Source of the DNA: Cymbidium sinense
Lineage: Eukaryota; Streptophyta; Magnoliopsida; Asparagales; Orchidaceae
Assembly (NCBI GenBank): GCA_021442155.1
Contig: CM038221.1
Coordinates: 146,187,601-146,251,600, forward strand
Reading direction: 5' to 3'
DNA: 64,000 nucleotides
In this document: positions 35,091 through 47,733 of the stretch, piece by piece
Layout: each line of letters starts with the position of its first letter
How positions within the stretch are numbered: the first letter of the stretch is position 1
Position numbers and translations under genes: made by a program
Notes under the pieces: generated by a model
The model's database searches: none
Told to the model about the DNA's origin: nothing
Seen by the model: the letters and a program-made list of their open reading frames with translations, nothing else

Positions 35091-38000
35091 TAATTCATTT
35101 CTATTTTCATTCACTCTTGATTGATTGGAGCCTAAGGAGAGTTAGCAAAACATCAGAGAGCTTTCCCAAGGCCCCTAGGAGAGATTTGGATCTTGTCTTC
35201 CTCGGTTTTGCACAGTGCAAAATATGGGAGCTCACCTTGATTTCCAAATTCCTATATACTTGATCTTAGCTCAATTACTTCTAAACTCATCATCCAAGGA
35301 CTCAGTCGAGCTTTCCTAAGCATCTAATTAAGTTTTAGAGGCATGGGAGGATTGAATTGGATCAAAGTCAAACTCAAGCTAAGGAGGAGGTGACCCATAA
35401 GAAGATCCACTCCATCTCAAGTGCTTTAAACTCAAGGGCTCTCAACCGCAGAAACCTCCAAGGAATCGAGTGATCACCTCCGGTGAGTGAATTTTGACCA
35501 CTTAGGCTAAAGGTGTTGGTCTTTGTGAAGTGGATTTTAATCTCATAGGATCTTAGCCATTGGATTGGCCGCTTAGTCCTTTAGATGGTGTTGAGTCTTG
35601 ATTGAATCTATGAAGGATCATGGATCTCCCTTGATTATGAACGCTCACATTTCCTCGAAGAACACCATCTCCATCCATCCATGCATTTTTAGATGGACGA
35701 CTGAGACTATTAGACATATTTTTAATCTCTTATTCGATTAATAAACCACGGGTGTATCCTCAATCATTTGATCTTTGATTAGACATCTAAGGGTAAAAGC
35801 ACACGCGCCATCGCCATTCCTCTGATGTGACAAGTTAAATAGGCTCAGATGACGGTGTAAAGCCGACACCACACACGCCGTGGGTTGATATTAAGTGGAT
35901 TAGTTATTTAACTAATTAATCCTATCTTCTAAAAATCACAACTCCTCATAGAAAAATAAAAAAAAATAAAAGGAAAAATTCCTTGGATAGATAATTCCAT
36001 CTAAAATATTCTAAGTTTGTTTTCAATGTATTTTAATTTCCCTTTCTCTCTAAATTTAGGTTTCTTTGGGAATATTAATTAGCTAATTATTCCCTAATGA
36101 AGCCACTAATTAATCTCAAACTTATAGGGTTCATTTTAGGGGATGACCTCTACCTCCCCTAATTTTCTTGAGATTTATTTAGGCCTTGATTGGGAAAATT
36201 GCTAGCTCATTCTCTAATTACCCCTTTCATGTAATTAAGGGTAATTAAGGCATAGTTAGTAGATTTTATTATGATTAAGTTGGATTAAGGTTAGATCCAG
36301 GGAATAGGGGTTTTCTGGAATAATTTTTGGGGCATTTCTCCAAAGCTATTTCCTAAACCCCCTTTTTTCTTTCTTTAATCCCTTCTTAATTAAAGGTTAA
36401 TTCATTAATTACCCCTTTAAATAATTTTCAAAAATTTTTAAAATCTCTAGAACTTAATTAATCTACCTTGGGTAGATGCTTCGGTGTTCAATATCCTAAG
36501 TCTAATTAAGGAAATTAAAACCCCTTTCATAAGTCTGAAGGGGTGTTTTAAAAGTACTTAAGCTAAAACCCCTTAGGTTAATTAACTTTTAATTGTGAGC
36601 CAAATTGCATTCGGCCTTTTCATTACTAGGTGCATTGCAAATTTACATACCTTGTAGATTTTATGTCATCTCATTGGCTCATAATTAAATAGTTAATTTT
36701 TCTAAGATGGTGTAGGTAAGGGCTAATTAAGCCACTTAATGTATACCCTAACCTAATCAACACTTAAAAATGGATTTAATTATCTAAAAATTAAATTAAA
36801 ATACAAAACACATCTGGGAATGGGTTAGGAATAGCAAACTCATCTCACTCTTTTAAAATTAAATCAAACTTTAAATAAATAAAATTCATTTTAAAATTCA
36901 CTTTGATTTATTCGAAGTTTTCTTATTCCTTAAGAATGTATTTAGGAATTAATTAAAGTGAGTTTGCTCATATGATTACATCGCTTTAGATCTTTCCCAC
37001 AATGATAAATTGTATGCCATGTGACTTATGCATCCATGATTTCATGTTTTCAAAGTTTTGAAATGACATTATTTACTTTATGTCAAATGTGCATGTATTG
37101 GATAAAGTAAAATATGAGTGACTATTATCACTACTAAATCCAAAGTATTTTCAAAACCTATAAATGAAACATCAAATCTGAAAGTGTGTTATTCTTATAA
37201 TTTAATTATAAGTTTGCATGTGATAGATTATAAGCAATGCTTAGTAGTCTTTCCTTCCTTTCTTATGTTAGTATAATTTTTTGAATATTAGTAAGATGTA
37301 GGGTTCAATTGAAAAGAACCCAACACTTAGTTAATTCCAAACCCTATTCATCTCTATGCTCTCACTTAAGAAGGATTGCTTACATTTGCATAAATAAATT
37401 ACATAAATAAAATGAAATCATTAAGCAAACTTTTGCATATTCCTTTTCCGCTTTATTTCTTTTATATGCATGTTAGTATTTAAGAAAAGTGATATATTAG
37501 TCTGGACAACCCTGAGGTTCCGAGGCTTTAAGTATCCCTAAGTATGTCTTGTACCTTATACCACTGGTTAACAATGGCACTGTACTCACTTATGGCTTTC
37601 TTACTTTCATGCATGTATGTGAAATTTTGGATAAGTAAAATCTTTTCTACTTAAGAAAATTCATGCATCTAAAACTTCTAAATTTTCATAAATGGATTAC
37701 ATAGCATGCATCATGAAATGTGTTAACTATTCCCATTTGCATGTATAGATATGCCTAAGGTCCATTCATATGCATGTTATATATGTTGGGAAAGACTTGA
37801 AGTAAAGTATGTTATGTGAATTTTAATTCATTTTCTTTAATCTTAAAATGCCTTTCTTTTTGGATAGGTTTATTTAGAGTTGATCTAAACCTAAGATTAA
37901 TTAAAAGATTTAATCAAAGCATTCACCTAAATGAAATTAAAATATGAATTTACCTTAGAAATTATTTAAGGATTAGGGAAGGAAAGAGAAGTTCTCTTTT

Positions 38001-40302
38001 GTTTCCCTCTCTTTATAACTTAGTAATTCATTGTAAGTTTCACTCAAACCAAATTAAAATATGAAATAAAAATAACCCAAATCACTAAACAACTTAATTG
38101 AAACCCCCCTCTAAGTTGAACATGTCTTTCACACTTAGAAAATTCAAATCTAAAATCCTAAGCTAAGCATGTGACACAAACCTTCAAAGCACACACATTA
38201 GTCTAAGTCACCACTTCTAGCTTTAGGTTAGGTCGGTGCATGACTTGATGTTATGTTTTGTTTTATGATAAATGTTTTAGACTGATGTTAGGGTATGCAC
38301 ATAGAATGATTGGTAGGATGTGCTTAGTCTAACTATTCTTTTCTGCAGGGGATTGTGCTAAAGGAGCGCTATCATAAATAAAAATATAAATGGTTCTTGC
38401 TTGCAGGTGAATATACCCCTTAGCATAATCCATGTGAACTTAGTCACCCATGTGTGGGTGATAATTCCAATATACATGCTTGGGACTTGTGTGGTGTGTG
38501 ATTTGACTAACCTTTATTTTGTAGTTAGATTTATGATTTCCTTTTCATATAAAATTTATATATTTAGGATTTTGGAATGATTGTTATGGGGATTAGATGA
38601 GCATTGTTATAAGATCCCATCTTATACACCATGTGAATCCTTGGAGCATCTACCATTCAACCATCCAAAGGAAGAAAAGATCCAAAGAAGAAAAGAAGAA
38701 AGAAAGAAGAAAGAAGAAAGAAGAATAAAGTTTGAAGACCCCCATAACAATGAATTCCTTTGTTTAAATTGTAATTTAATTAATTTGTAATCCGAGTTAT
38801 ATAAGGGTAGAGCTCGGCTACCCAATTTTATATTTTTGTGTTTGTGTGGTGGTGCCCGACCACAAATGATAATTTATTCTTTTTGTGCTAGTTTTATAAA
38901 TTGATTGATGTTTGTTTAACTGCAAGTGGCATTTTTTTTCTTAGTTTCTTTTTATGTATGGTCTGGATGTGGATTAGGATCTTTAGGGAAAAAAATAAAG
39001 CTTTTACCCAACTTAACAACTTGAAATAAAATTAAATAATCCATAACCTCATCTAAAGCTTACGATTAAAATCAAGATAAAAGAGTTAGAAGCCCCTTAG
39101 CTGGATGAGTTCTTTTCTTTATAATATCATGCACAACAACATCTTATTTCACTATTGATTGGAGGGTTTTCATCTTTGTTAGAGAACCTGGCTTGACTTT
39201 TGAGGGCCCTGGTGGAAACTCACCTCCTAAACTTCTAGCTGATTTTGGTCAATAATCTATTTTATCATGCATTAGTCATAAAAATCTTATTAGCTTGAGT
39301 CAAAATGATTGTCCAAAAATGATAATAAAAATGAAATTTGAAATGCATTAGATTTAGGTCATTTGAAGCATGTCCCTTTACATGATCTAGTATCTTTAGG
39401 GAGTGAGTTTAAGGACTTAGCTTCTTCTAAAAAAATAGCCATGCTTGCATAAGCATAAAGACTTTACATATTTAAAATCGTAGGAGGAGTTAGTTAGCCA
39501 CCCCGCAGTAAGTCCAGGTGGTTTGTCCTCTCTTGTGGGCAAACCATTTTGCCTTTGATTTAGGTTGTACTTCCTCACCAAGCTCCCTAGATTTAGGTTC
39601 TGAGATTGCTTTTCCCCTTTGTGGGCCATAAGCATAATTCCTCACCTCTTAGTCATTTTCTTAAATCTTGTGTTAAGGAATCTTAAGTCTTAAAATCCTA
39701 ATGAAAAATATAACTCAAACAAACTAAATTAATTTTAAAATATAAAGCCTAATTTAGATAGTTTGAGATCTCTAGGTTTCTTAAAGATCGTGAGCATCTC
39801 CTACTTATTCTCATTTTAGTTTCAATCCCTCTTTTGATCAATCCCATTTAATCTTCAAATTCAAACTAATCAATTGATAGTCTTTCTTATTGAAATCTTC
39901 AGAGACAATGATCATTTACCTTAATTGAGAGTTTTCCTAAAGGATCCCATCCTTTAAGATGTGATTAACTATGGGGCTTGCCTCTGTGAAGAACTTAACG
40001 AACCAGTTTAAAATAAACCCTGCTTTACTTTTTCCATGTAAAGTAGGGGAAGAATCTCTAGTACATATGCAATCATCGTTCTTAGAGTCCTTATTGAGGT
40101 GATTGGTTCCATTAAAGGGTAGTGACTTCTGTCTTTTGAGATAGTACACTATACCTTGATGATGTATCTGATCACCTGAATAAGTACATTTGTGGATCTG
40201 CATGGCATCTTACCAAGACAAGTTTTTGTAAGGGTTCCTCTTTCTTTTATCCCCACTGATTTGAAAGGCGACTCCTTTGTAGAAGTTTTTCTCCACATGG
40301 CC

Positions 40303-41272
40303 CAATAAAATTAAAGATCAAGAGACTTGTAAATATCAATCAATGACTGCATGGAGGTTGCATGTCATTATCATTAGGCCAAGTAGTAAATGATTACATC
40401 AACCACCCAATGTATTACACCCTATAGTTGCCTGTTGGAATTTTGAGAGTTGGGGTACCAACATCATAGAGCCTATTGACCCTCCTTCATTGAAAGGATG
40501 TCATTTTATTTTAGCTGCAATGGATTATTTCTCCAAATGGGTTGAAGTGATACTACTAAAAGAGGGTAAAGCATATCATGTGTTGAAATTCTTTCAGGAA
40601 AATGCCACATATTGATTTGGCATTCCTCATCAAATCATAACCGACATTGGTCCATCCTTTAGGTCCACGAAAACAAATCACTTTATGGCTAGACATAAAA
40701 TTGATTGGAGATACTCGACCATTTATTACCCTTGGGTGAATGGATTGACTGATGCATTCAATAAAACATTGGTAAAAATTCTAAAAAAGATACTTGATGA
40801 AAATAAGTGTCAATGGCATGAAAAGTTGGTTGAAGCCTTATGGGCCTATCAGACCATATATTGGACACCAACTCAATCTTCACCATATGCTTTAGTTTTT
40901 AGGACTGAAGCGGTTCTTCCATTAGAATTACAACTGCCTTCATTAAGATTAATTATTAATAATAATGTTACAACAGATCAAAATCATAAAATTTGTTTGG
41001 AAGAACTTCATAATCTTGAAGGAAAACAATCAAAAGCTCAACAAGACCTTGAACTGTACCAATCACATATGGTTTAGGTACATGATAGATTGGTTCATCC
41101 TAGAACTTCCAAGTAGGAGACTTGGTATTGGTTCTTAGATGACCAATCCTAGCTCATCGAAGAATCGACATCAAATTTGATGAAGGAGGTTCTTACCAAC
41201 TTATTACTTGTGATGATGAACATTCAATTCCACTTATCAGTGGACATTACCTAAAGAAATATTATGCGTAAC
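40303..41272 (+). pseudogene. E2 integrase, continued after A1
   Basis: Homology resumes with a piece of the zinc-binding region (IKLKIKRL, about 40306-40329) and DCMEVACHYH (about 40346-40375). Then come WGTNIIEPIDPPS (the first catalytic aspartate reads asparagine), MDYFSKWVEVILL, GIPHQIITDIGPSF (second aspartate present) and DWRYSTIYYPWVNGLTDAFN (glutamate position reads aspartate). The stretch 40685-41077 is open for 130 codons and carries KWHEKLVEALWAYQT-like text and the LEL..PSLR tail. The end near 41240-41272 reads GHYLKKYYA, matching the C-terminus of E1. It is frameshifted before 40440 and after 41077. Confidence 0.85.
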
Positions 41273-43120
41273 TTGTAATTTGTTGCCAAATAAGGATCAA
41301 TAAAATAAAATATTATTTCTCTTACTCACTTTTGTTTCAACTTGTATCATTTATCTGGAATGTTGTGAACTCATTTGTAAATGTATTGGAAAATGAAAGC
41401 AAACCTTCCATTATCTTTCATGAAGTTAAACTAATCAAGTAAAGATCAAGTTCATGAGACTCTTACTTATTATTCAAAACTTTTGGCGATTAGGAATAAG
41501 CCACTTTGACCCCTTTTCCTCATCCATATCAACTATTGGTTGGGAGCAAGTCCTTTGTGGTACCTTTCCTATACATTTCTTGAGTTAGGAGCAAGTCCTT
41601 TGTGACACCTTTCTCATATCTTTTTTGGATTAGTAAGCCTTTGTGCACCATTCCCATGGGTTAGAGTAAGTCCCTGGCATCTTATTCCATATTTTGAGGA
41701 TTGGATCATGTCTTTAAGGACCCTTTCCTCTTTTAGCTAATTAGGATCATGCCCTTGTCCGTCTTATTAGCTAATCACATAGGAGTAAGTCCCCCAGTTG
41801 ACATCTTATTTTGAGGATTGGATCATGTCTTTAAGGAACCCTTTCCTCTTTTCAACTAATTAGGATAAATCATGCCCTTAACGACCCCATCTTATTAGCT
41901 AATCTTATAGGTGTAATTCCCTAGTTGGCATCCTATTTTAAGGATTGGATTATGTCTTTAAGGACCCCTTTCCTCTTTTCAACTAATTAGGATGGATCAT
42001 GCCCTTACCCCATCTTATTAGCTAATCACATGAGTAAGTGCCCGATTGACATCCTATTTTGAGGATTGGATCATGTCTTTAAGGACCCCTTTCCTCTTTT
42101 TAGCTAATTAGGATGGATCATGCCCTTAATGACCCCATCTTATTAGCTAATCACATAGGAGTAAGTCCCCAGTTGACATCCTATTTTGAGGATTGGATCA
42201 TGTCTTTAAGGACCCCTTTTGCCATTTTAGCTAATTAGAATGGATCATGCTCTTAATGGCCCCATCTTATTAGCTAATTACATAGGAGTAAGTCCCTAGT
42301 TGGAATCTTATTTTAAGGATTGGATCATGTCTTTAAGGACCCCTTTCCTCTTTTCAATTAATTAGGATGGATCATTCCCTTAATGACCCCATCTTATTAG
42401 CTAATCACATAGGAGTAAGTCCCTAGTTGGCATCCTATTTTGAGGATTGAATCATGTCTTTATGGACCCTTTCCCCAGCAGGATGGATCATGCCCTAAAT
42501 GACCCCATCTTATTAGCTAATCAAACATGAGTAAGTTCTCCAGTTGGCTTCCTATTCAAAGAACTAAGAAATGGAATCAAGCCATTGAAGGCCCCATTTC
42601 TTTGGACTACTCAAATAGGATCAAGTCCATGTGACCCTTGTTTTGTCTTCAAAATGTTGCGGATTAGGATCAAGCATTTCAAGCCTCTTCTCCCCAGCAC
42701 AACTTTTGAGGATTGGATCATGTATTTAAAGACCCCTCTCCTCTCTTTAGCTAACTAGGATGTATCATGCCCTTTACGGCCTTATCTTACTAGCTAATCA
42801 CATGGATCACCACTATTCTCAAGTCCCCTGAAGGCATCTTCCTTGAGCATATTGATTGCATTAGGGTTAGACCATTCTTTGGGTCCATTCCTAATGACAT
42901 TCCTATTCACCCTAGATTTTAATGAAGTTACGTTTCTAAGAATGAATCACCTTCCAACGCAAAGATAGGTATACTTATACATATCTTTCACAATCAAAAT
43001 CAAAATAAAATTTTAAATCAAAAATCAAAATCATGAATTGGAACTTAAAGTTTATACTTGTATGTTGATTAATCTAGTCAACACTAATATGTGTAGTGTA
43101 TTCTAACTAATCCACTGCAC
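41273..43120 (+). other. E2 3' UTR
   Basis: Noncoding DNA between the integrase stop and the polypurine tract. The central part is the tandem array listed next. Flanks at 41470-41640 and 42560-42810 hold more divergent copies (GGAGCAAGTCCTTTGTGG; GAGGATTGGATCATGTATTT at 42706). From 42820 to 43120 I see no repeat or gene. Confidence 0.8.
41640..42560 (+). repeat. ~127-bp tandem array in the E2 3' UTR
   Basis: The phrase (G/A)AGGATTGGATCATGTCTTT recurs at 41696, 41813, 41940, 42061, 42188, 42315 and 42442, giving spacings of 117, 127, 121, 127, 127 and 127 bases. Each unit continues CCTCTTTT-AGCTAATTAGGATGGATCATG, then CCATCTTATTAGCTAATCACAT and AGGAGTAAGTCCC. Tat/Ogre elements are known for hypervariable tandem repeats in this place. 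Confidence 0.9.
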
Positions 43121-43122
43121 AT

Positions 43123-43136
43123 ATTGGGGGTCCATT
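43123..43136 (+). promoter_or_regulatory. E2 polypurine tract
   Basis: ATTGGGGGTCCATT stands directly before the 3' LTR start (TGTTGATCTC at 43137). A short G-run at this position is the usual primer for second-strand synthesis. The TCCATT tail is not purine, so it is a degenerate or lineage-specific tract. Confidence 0.65.
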
Positions 43137-44426
43137 TGTTGATCTCATTTTTGAAAGAGATCATTTTAGCAATGAGAAGAGCTCAAGTTTAAATAGAGAT
43201 TTCCTAAATCAATATTCAAGTCACTATGCTTAGTGACTTAGGAAATGCATTTTGAGCTAAATTCAATCTACTTAATTTCATGCAAAATGAAGTCAAATAT
43301 CCAACATAAATTAAACTAATTAAATAAAAAAAATAAAAGTAAAATTTAAAGTCAAACTTAAAGTCAACTCTAGTCAACCTAGGATTGACTTGAGTGGATC
43401 CACTTGGTCAAAAAGTCAACCCACTAAAATTTGACTAAATTTAATCATCAAAACTATTTCAATTATCAAATAAATATGTGTGATCATAATGACAAAGAAA
43501 TTTGATTCCATTAAGGCCTAAATTAGGTAAGTTAAATCCCTTAAATCAAATGACCTAAATAGGCTACATTGAACTCAAACCTAAGGAAAATTCAAATCAC
43601 TTTCAACCAATGCATATGGGATGAAGATTAATCCTCTTTAGCCTTGCTAATGAGGGAATTAAGTGCTAATTAACCTCCCTAATTAAGCCACTAAGGAACT
43701 AAATGACAAAACTAACAAATGAACTAAAATTCACCAAGGGAAGGTAAAATCCACTTTCCTTCCCTATCTCCCCACCTCTTTAGCCTAGACACAGCAAAAG
43801 TGAGAGAGGATCTAATTCAAGGTTCTTCCATCCTTGTTATGACCAAAATAGTAAAAAAAAGAGTTACATAACCCACAGCCAAATAAAGAAATCATACATA
43901 GCCACAACCTTAAGCTCAATTGAGGATCCCATTACCTTCACTAGTGAAAATCAAAACCAAACCATCATTCCCCCACTTCCCAAGCTGCTAGAAAGTAGGA
44001 GAAGCATCAAAGCTGACGTGTAGAAGCTTAGCTTGGTCTAGGTATCAAGTTACAAGGAATTGATCCAATTCCTTTGGCACAAGACCTTTTCTTGAAGCTT
44101 TGGAGCTAATTAAATCAACTCCCCCACTCAAGACCCAAGGAAACGAGGTATGCCATTAACGACCTTTATTTTTTTTTAATGAATTTTGGCTTTGGTTGTT
44201 TTAATAAAGCTTCTCTGAGATCAAATATATGATTGAAAGAAGAGCTTTCAACGATCATGTAGCAATTGAAATTGTGTGATTTCATTAGCTATATCAAAAG
44301 ATATTAGCAAAAACACCATGGGCGGTTCACCATGGTTGGGAGATAAAATCGATTTCATCTTTTAGAAATGGGCGGTCTAGATCTAGGTGCACCGCGATTA
44401 AAGTTTCTTAAGGAACCACGGGTAAT

Positions 44427-44447
44427 CCGTCGATCTTTGATCGACGG
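44427..44447. promoter_or_regulatory. Palindromic core of LTR-B
   Basis: Arm CCGTCGATC, loop TTT, perfect complementary arm. Related forms: A2 50395-50413 (CCGATC-AAA-GATCGG), 13631-13648 (TCGATC-AAA-GATCGA), and weaker at 21462-21478 and 35767-35785. It lies in the only CpG-rich part of each LTR. Confidence 0.55.
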
Positions 44448-45841
44448 CATGAATCCCGCGTTTACGCGAGCGTCACATGGACCAATGCGCGCATGCCACA
44501 TAGCAAAATGCACCAAGCAAGCATGCCATGCGGCCTGCGTTGCCGCATAGACCATCACTTAATAATCATTAGTTAATGGTTTTAAATAATTAAAAATTGC
44601 AAAAAAATTCTAAAAAAATAGAAAATCAAAGGAAATTGAAATTTCATATGCTTAGCCCTTAAATTAATTAAATTAATTAATCTTTAATAAAATAATTAAG
44701 GAATTTTAATCAAACAACCTTAACACAACATAATCAACTTCAGTAAATATTAAAATATCACTTAAAGACAATTAAATCCAATAATCCCTAAATTGACCTA
44801 ATTATATAATTAAATGAATTAAATAATTCAATTAAATATCTTGAATTTAATTAAATCATAGTAAATCAACTAGTTAACTAAAAATTATAAATAAACCCCC
44901 AATAGAAAGGTATTTCAGTGAAGAATTTATAAAAAAAATAAACCCTTAATTGAATCTCAACAAATTAGGATTAATTTAGGTTTTAATGAAAAATTAAAAC
45001 CATAATTACTCCCTAATTACAAATCTAATCAAGATAAAACTTTGAACACCTAAAAATGGCATGTAACCCTACTTGCCAAAAAAGTTTCAATCCTAATTGA
45101 TCCCTGGATTAGGAGTTGTTAATTTTTTAAATCCTTAGGTTAATATTAATCAAATATAAAGTTAAGGAAATTAATTAATCCATTAAATTAAATGGTAATC
45201 CAAATCAATCTTAATCAAACATCAAGAAACTATTAATGAACTTCTCTAAATTTTCTAAGTCAACTAAAGTAATAAAATTCAATCCTAGGATAATGAAATA
45301 AAACCTTAGGTTAAAAAACTATTAATTAACCTAAACATTAAACTTTGAATCAATGAAATTTAATGAAACCACTCATCTCTAATGAATTTAAGAATGAATC
45401 TAAAATCAATTAAATCAGACCAAATAATTAACCTAAGTACTTTAGGTTAAGCCTAATTCATGAACAAACCTAAGGTACTAATTCATATTAATGAACATAA
45501 ACCTTAAGCTTACAAATCCATAATTAAACAACGTAAGTTAAATTGAATGAAATCAAACTTTAATCTAAACTCTTTAAATTAACATAAACTAAATCAAATG
45601 AAACCAACAAAGCTTAATTCAAAAATGAAATAATTCAAATAAATTAAATCAAACAAAGCTATTCAAATAAAGGAAAGAAACATAAAACCAACCCAAACAT
45701 AAATAACATCAAAAGGATTAATTAAGATACTTAAGGATCTTAGTTATACGTTTGGAAAGTTTGTTAGGATTTAGGATGTGGAATAAAGTGAGTTTCACCT
45801 AAAAATGAAATTCATTATATTTCTCATTTTTAAAAACTTAA

Positions 45842-45846
45842 ATATT
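45842..45846. repeat. Left target-site duplication of A2 (ATATT)
   Basis: Identical to 53325-53329. The empty site in the E2 5' LTR (about 22872-22885) reads CTTAAATATTACTTTAACC, which proves the insertion. Confidence 0.9.
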
Positions 45847-47681
45847 TATGGTGAAAATTTTATATATTCCTGTATTCATCAATCCCCCTTTTGGAAAAGA
45901 GGATGAATGAAAAAAAATATAAAATACGACTTTGTTGGGACACCACATAGATCCAAAAATGTTCTTATTAGGGTGATCATGTACGACATTGAGGAGAGGT
46001 GTACTATCTCGAAAGATAGAATTCACCACCCTACAATGGACCTAATCACATTAATAAGGACTCTTAAGGACTATGGGTCTTCAGAATGTACTAGAGATTC
46101 TTCCCCTACTTTACATGAAAAAGTAAAGTAAGATTTATTTTAAATTGGGTTCATTAAGTTCCCTACAGGGGTAAGCCCCCATAGTTAATTACATTCTAAG
46201 GAACATGATTCCTTTAGAATACTCTCGATTAAGGTAAATGATCATTATCTCCAAAGATTTTGAAAGGCAGGACTATCAATCGATTGGTTTATTTTTAGAA
46301 AAGTCAAGTGTGATCGATTAGGAGGAGAGAGTTCTTATCAAAGCCAAATGAACATAAGGGATTTAAGATACTAGAAAGCCTCATAAGCACCCCAAACTAT
46401 CCTATGATTGGGCTTTACATTTTTGAAATTGAATTGATTTATTTGAGTTGAATTTTTATTAGCAATATAGAGCTTACATTTCCATGATACAAGGTCATGA
46501 AAATGCCTAAGAGGTGAGGATTTATTCTTGTAGCCCGCAAAGGGGAGAAGCAACCTCAGATCCTAAATCTAGGGAGCTTTGGCCAGGGCCAAAACATGAC
46601 CTAAATATAAGGAAAAATGGGTATTTGGTTTACCTCCATAAGGGAGGATAAATCACCCAACTATTTTTTACTTACAACCGCCTAGGAGTGGCCTCCAACT
46701 AACTCCTCCTACGAATTTAAATGCATGTAGGCAAGTCATATGTTTATACATTATAACAAGGTTGTTGTCTATTTAGAAAGAAATCAAGTCCTTAAACACA
46801 CTCCCTAAGAGACTAGATCATGTAGGGCATGAGTTCAGGACTTAAATCTAATGCAAATTATGTTATATTTTATTTTTATTTTGGATAATTAATTTGACAT
46901 AAGCTTTAGGATTCATATGTCTAATGCATGAGAAATTAGATTATGGGCCAAAATCAGCAAGATAAGGAGATGTGTTCCCATGGCTCTCAAAGGTCAAGCC
47001 AAATTCTGGAAAAATGGAAGCCCTCAATCAAGTGAAATGATATTTTTTATGCATGATGTGAGAGAAAACTAATACAACATCCAGCTAAGGAGTTGCTAAT
47101 TCTTTTATCTTGATTTTAACTTAGGCTTTAGGTGAGGTTATGAGTTATTTATTTCTAGTTTGAATTGATTATGTTGGATAAAAAATTTATTTTCCTAAGA
47201 GCCTAATCGTCATCGAGGCCATACATCAAAGCAAGGAAGAAACTAGGAAAAGATGCCATCTTAATGCACAAGCTAAACAAACATCAGTCAAGTTATAAAG
47301 CTAGCGCAAAAGAATAAGAGGCCATTTATGGTCAAGCTCCACCACACAAACTTGAAAACAATGGGTAGTCGAGATCTACCCTTATACAACCCAGATTATA
47401 AATGAATTAATTACAATTAAGCAAGGAATTCATGTTATGGGGGTCTTCATGCTTCATTTCTTCTTTCTTCTTTCTTCTTTTGGTTCCTTCTTTTGGATGG
47501 TTGGAATGTGGTTGCTCCAAAGGCTTCACATGGTACATAAAACATAGTCTTATAACCAATGTTTATCAATTCTCCATAACAATCATTCCAACATCCTAAT
47601 TATAAAATTACATGAAAATGGGAAAAAGTAAATCTAAAACACAAAATAGAGATTAGCTAAACAAACCATACAATCCCAAGC

Positions 47682-47733
<52 letters not shown>

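Larger units (their letters stand above)
32429..40297 (+). mobile_element. A1: solo LTR-A, 7,869 bp, inserted in E2 integrase
   Basis: It begins TATTGACCTCATTTTTAGAA and ends TTTTTCTCCACA. Its start is not repeated inside it, so this is one LTR and not a two-LTR element. Zones in order: ~170 bp subrepeats (32870-33450), AT microsatellite (33232-33254), TTGAC/GTCAA-rich zone (33770-34640), GGGGGAG inverted repeat (35072-35090), GC-rich core (about 35690-35885), AT-rich zone, GAA-rich tract (38679-38735), and a U5-like end shared with LTR-B (CCCCTTAGCTGGATG at 39093). It has no genes; the open frames inside are low-complexity. Confidence 0.88.
43137..45846 (+). repeat. E2 3' LTR, first part (LTR-B)
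   Basis: It matches 20175-22877 throughout. The GC-rich core holds a perfect 9-bp stem around TTT (44427-44447: CCGTCGATC, TTT, and its complement). It is broken at 45846 by A2, just after CTTAAATATT. Overlapping open frames on both strands at 44355-44558 come from the GC-rich core and are not genes. Confidence 0.9.

Noticed and set aside
38340..38420. CTGCAGGGG and TTGCAGGTG motifs as intron borders
   Set aside because: Splice-like strings are common by chance and no transcript or conserved exon supports them.
38581..38825. Frames on both strands over a GAA-rich tract
   Set aside because: Low-complexity GAA/TTC repeat within an LTR; no conservation of frame in the other copies.
32429..40297. 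A1 as a non-autonomous two-LTR element (LARD-like) rather than a solo LTR
   Set aside because: The terminal ~100 bases at the start do not recur inside, and no PBS or PPT is seen internally. A2 has the same layout.
41640..42560. Tandem array as a CRISPR array
   Set aside because: The whole ~127 bp unit repeats with no unique spacers, and it sits in a plant retrotransposon 3' UTR.
44355..44558. Open frames on both strands in a GC-rich patch
   Set aside because: They overlap one another and correspond to the LTR-B core. The 5' LTR has no conserved frame there.
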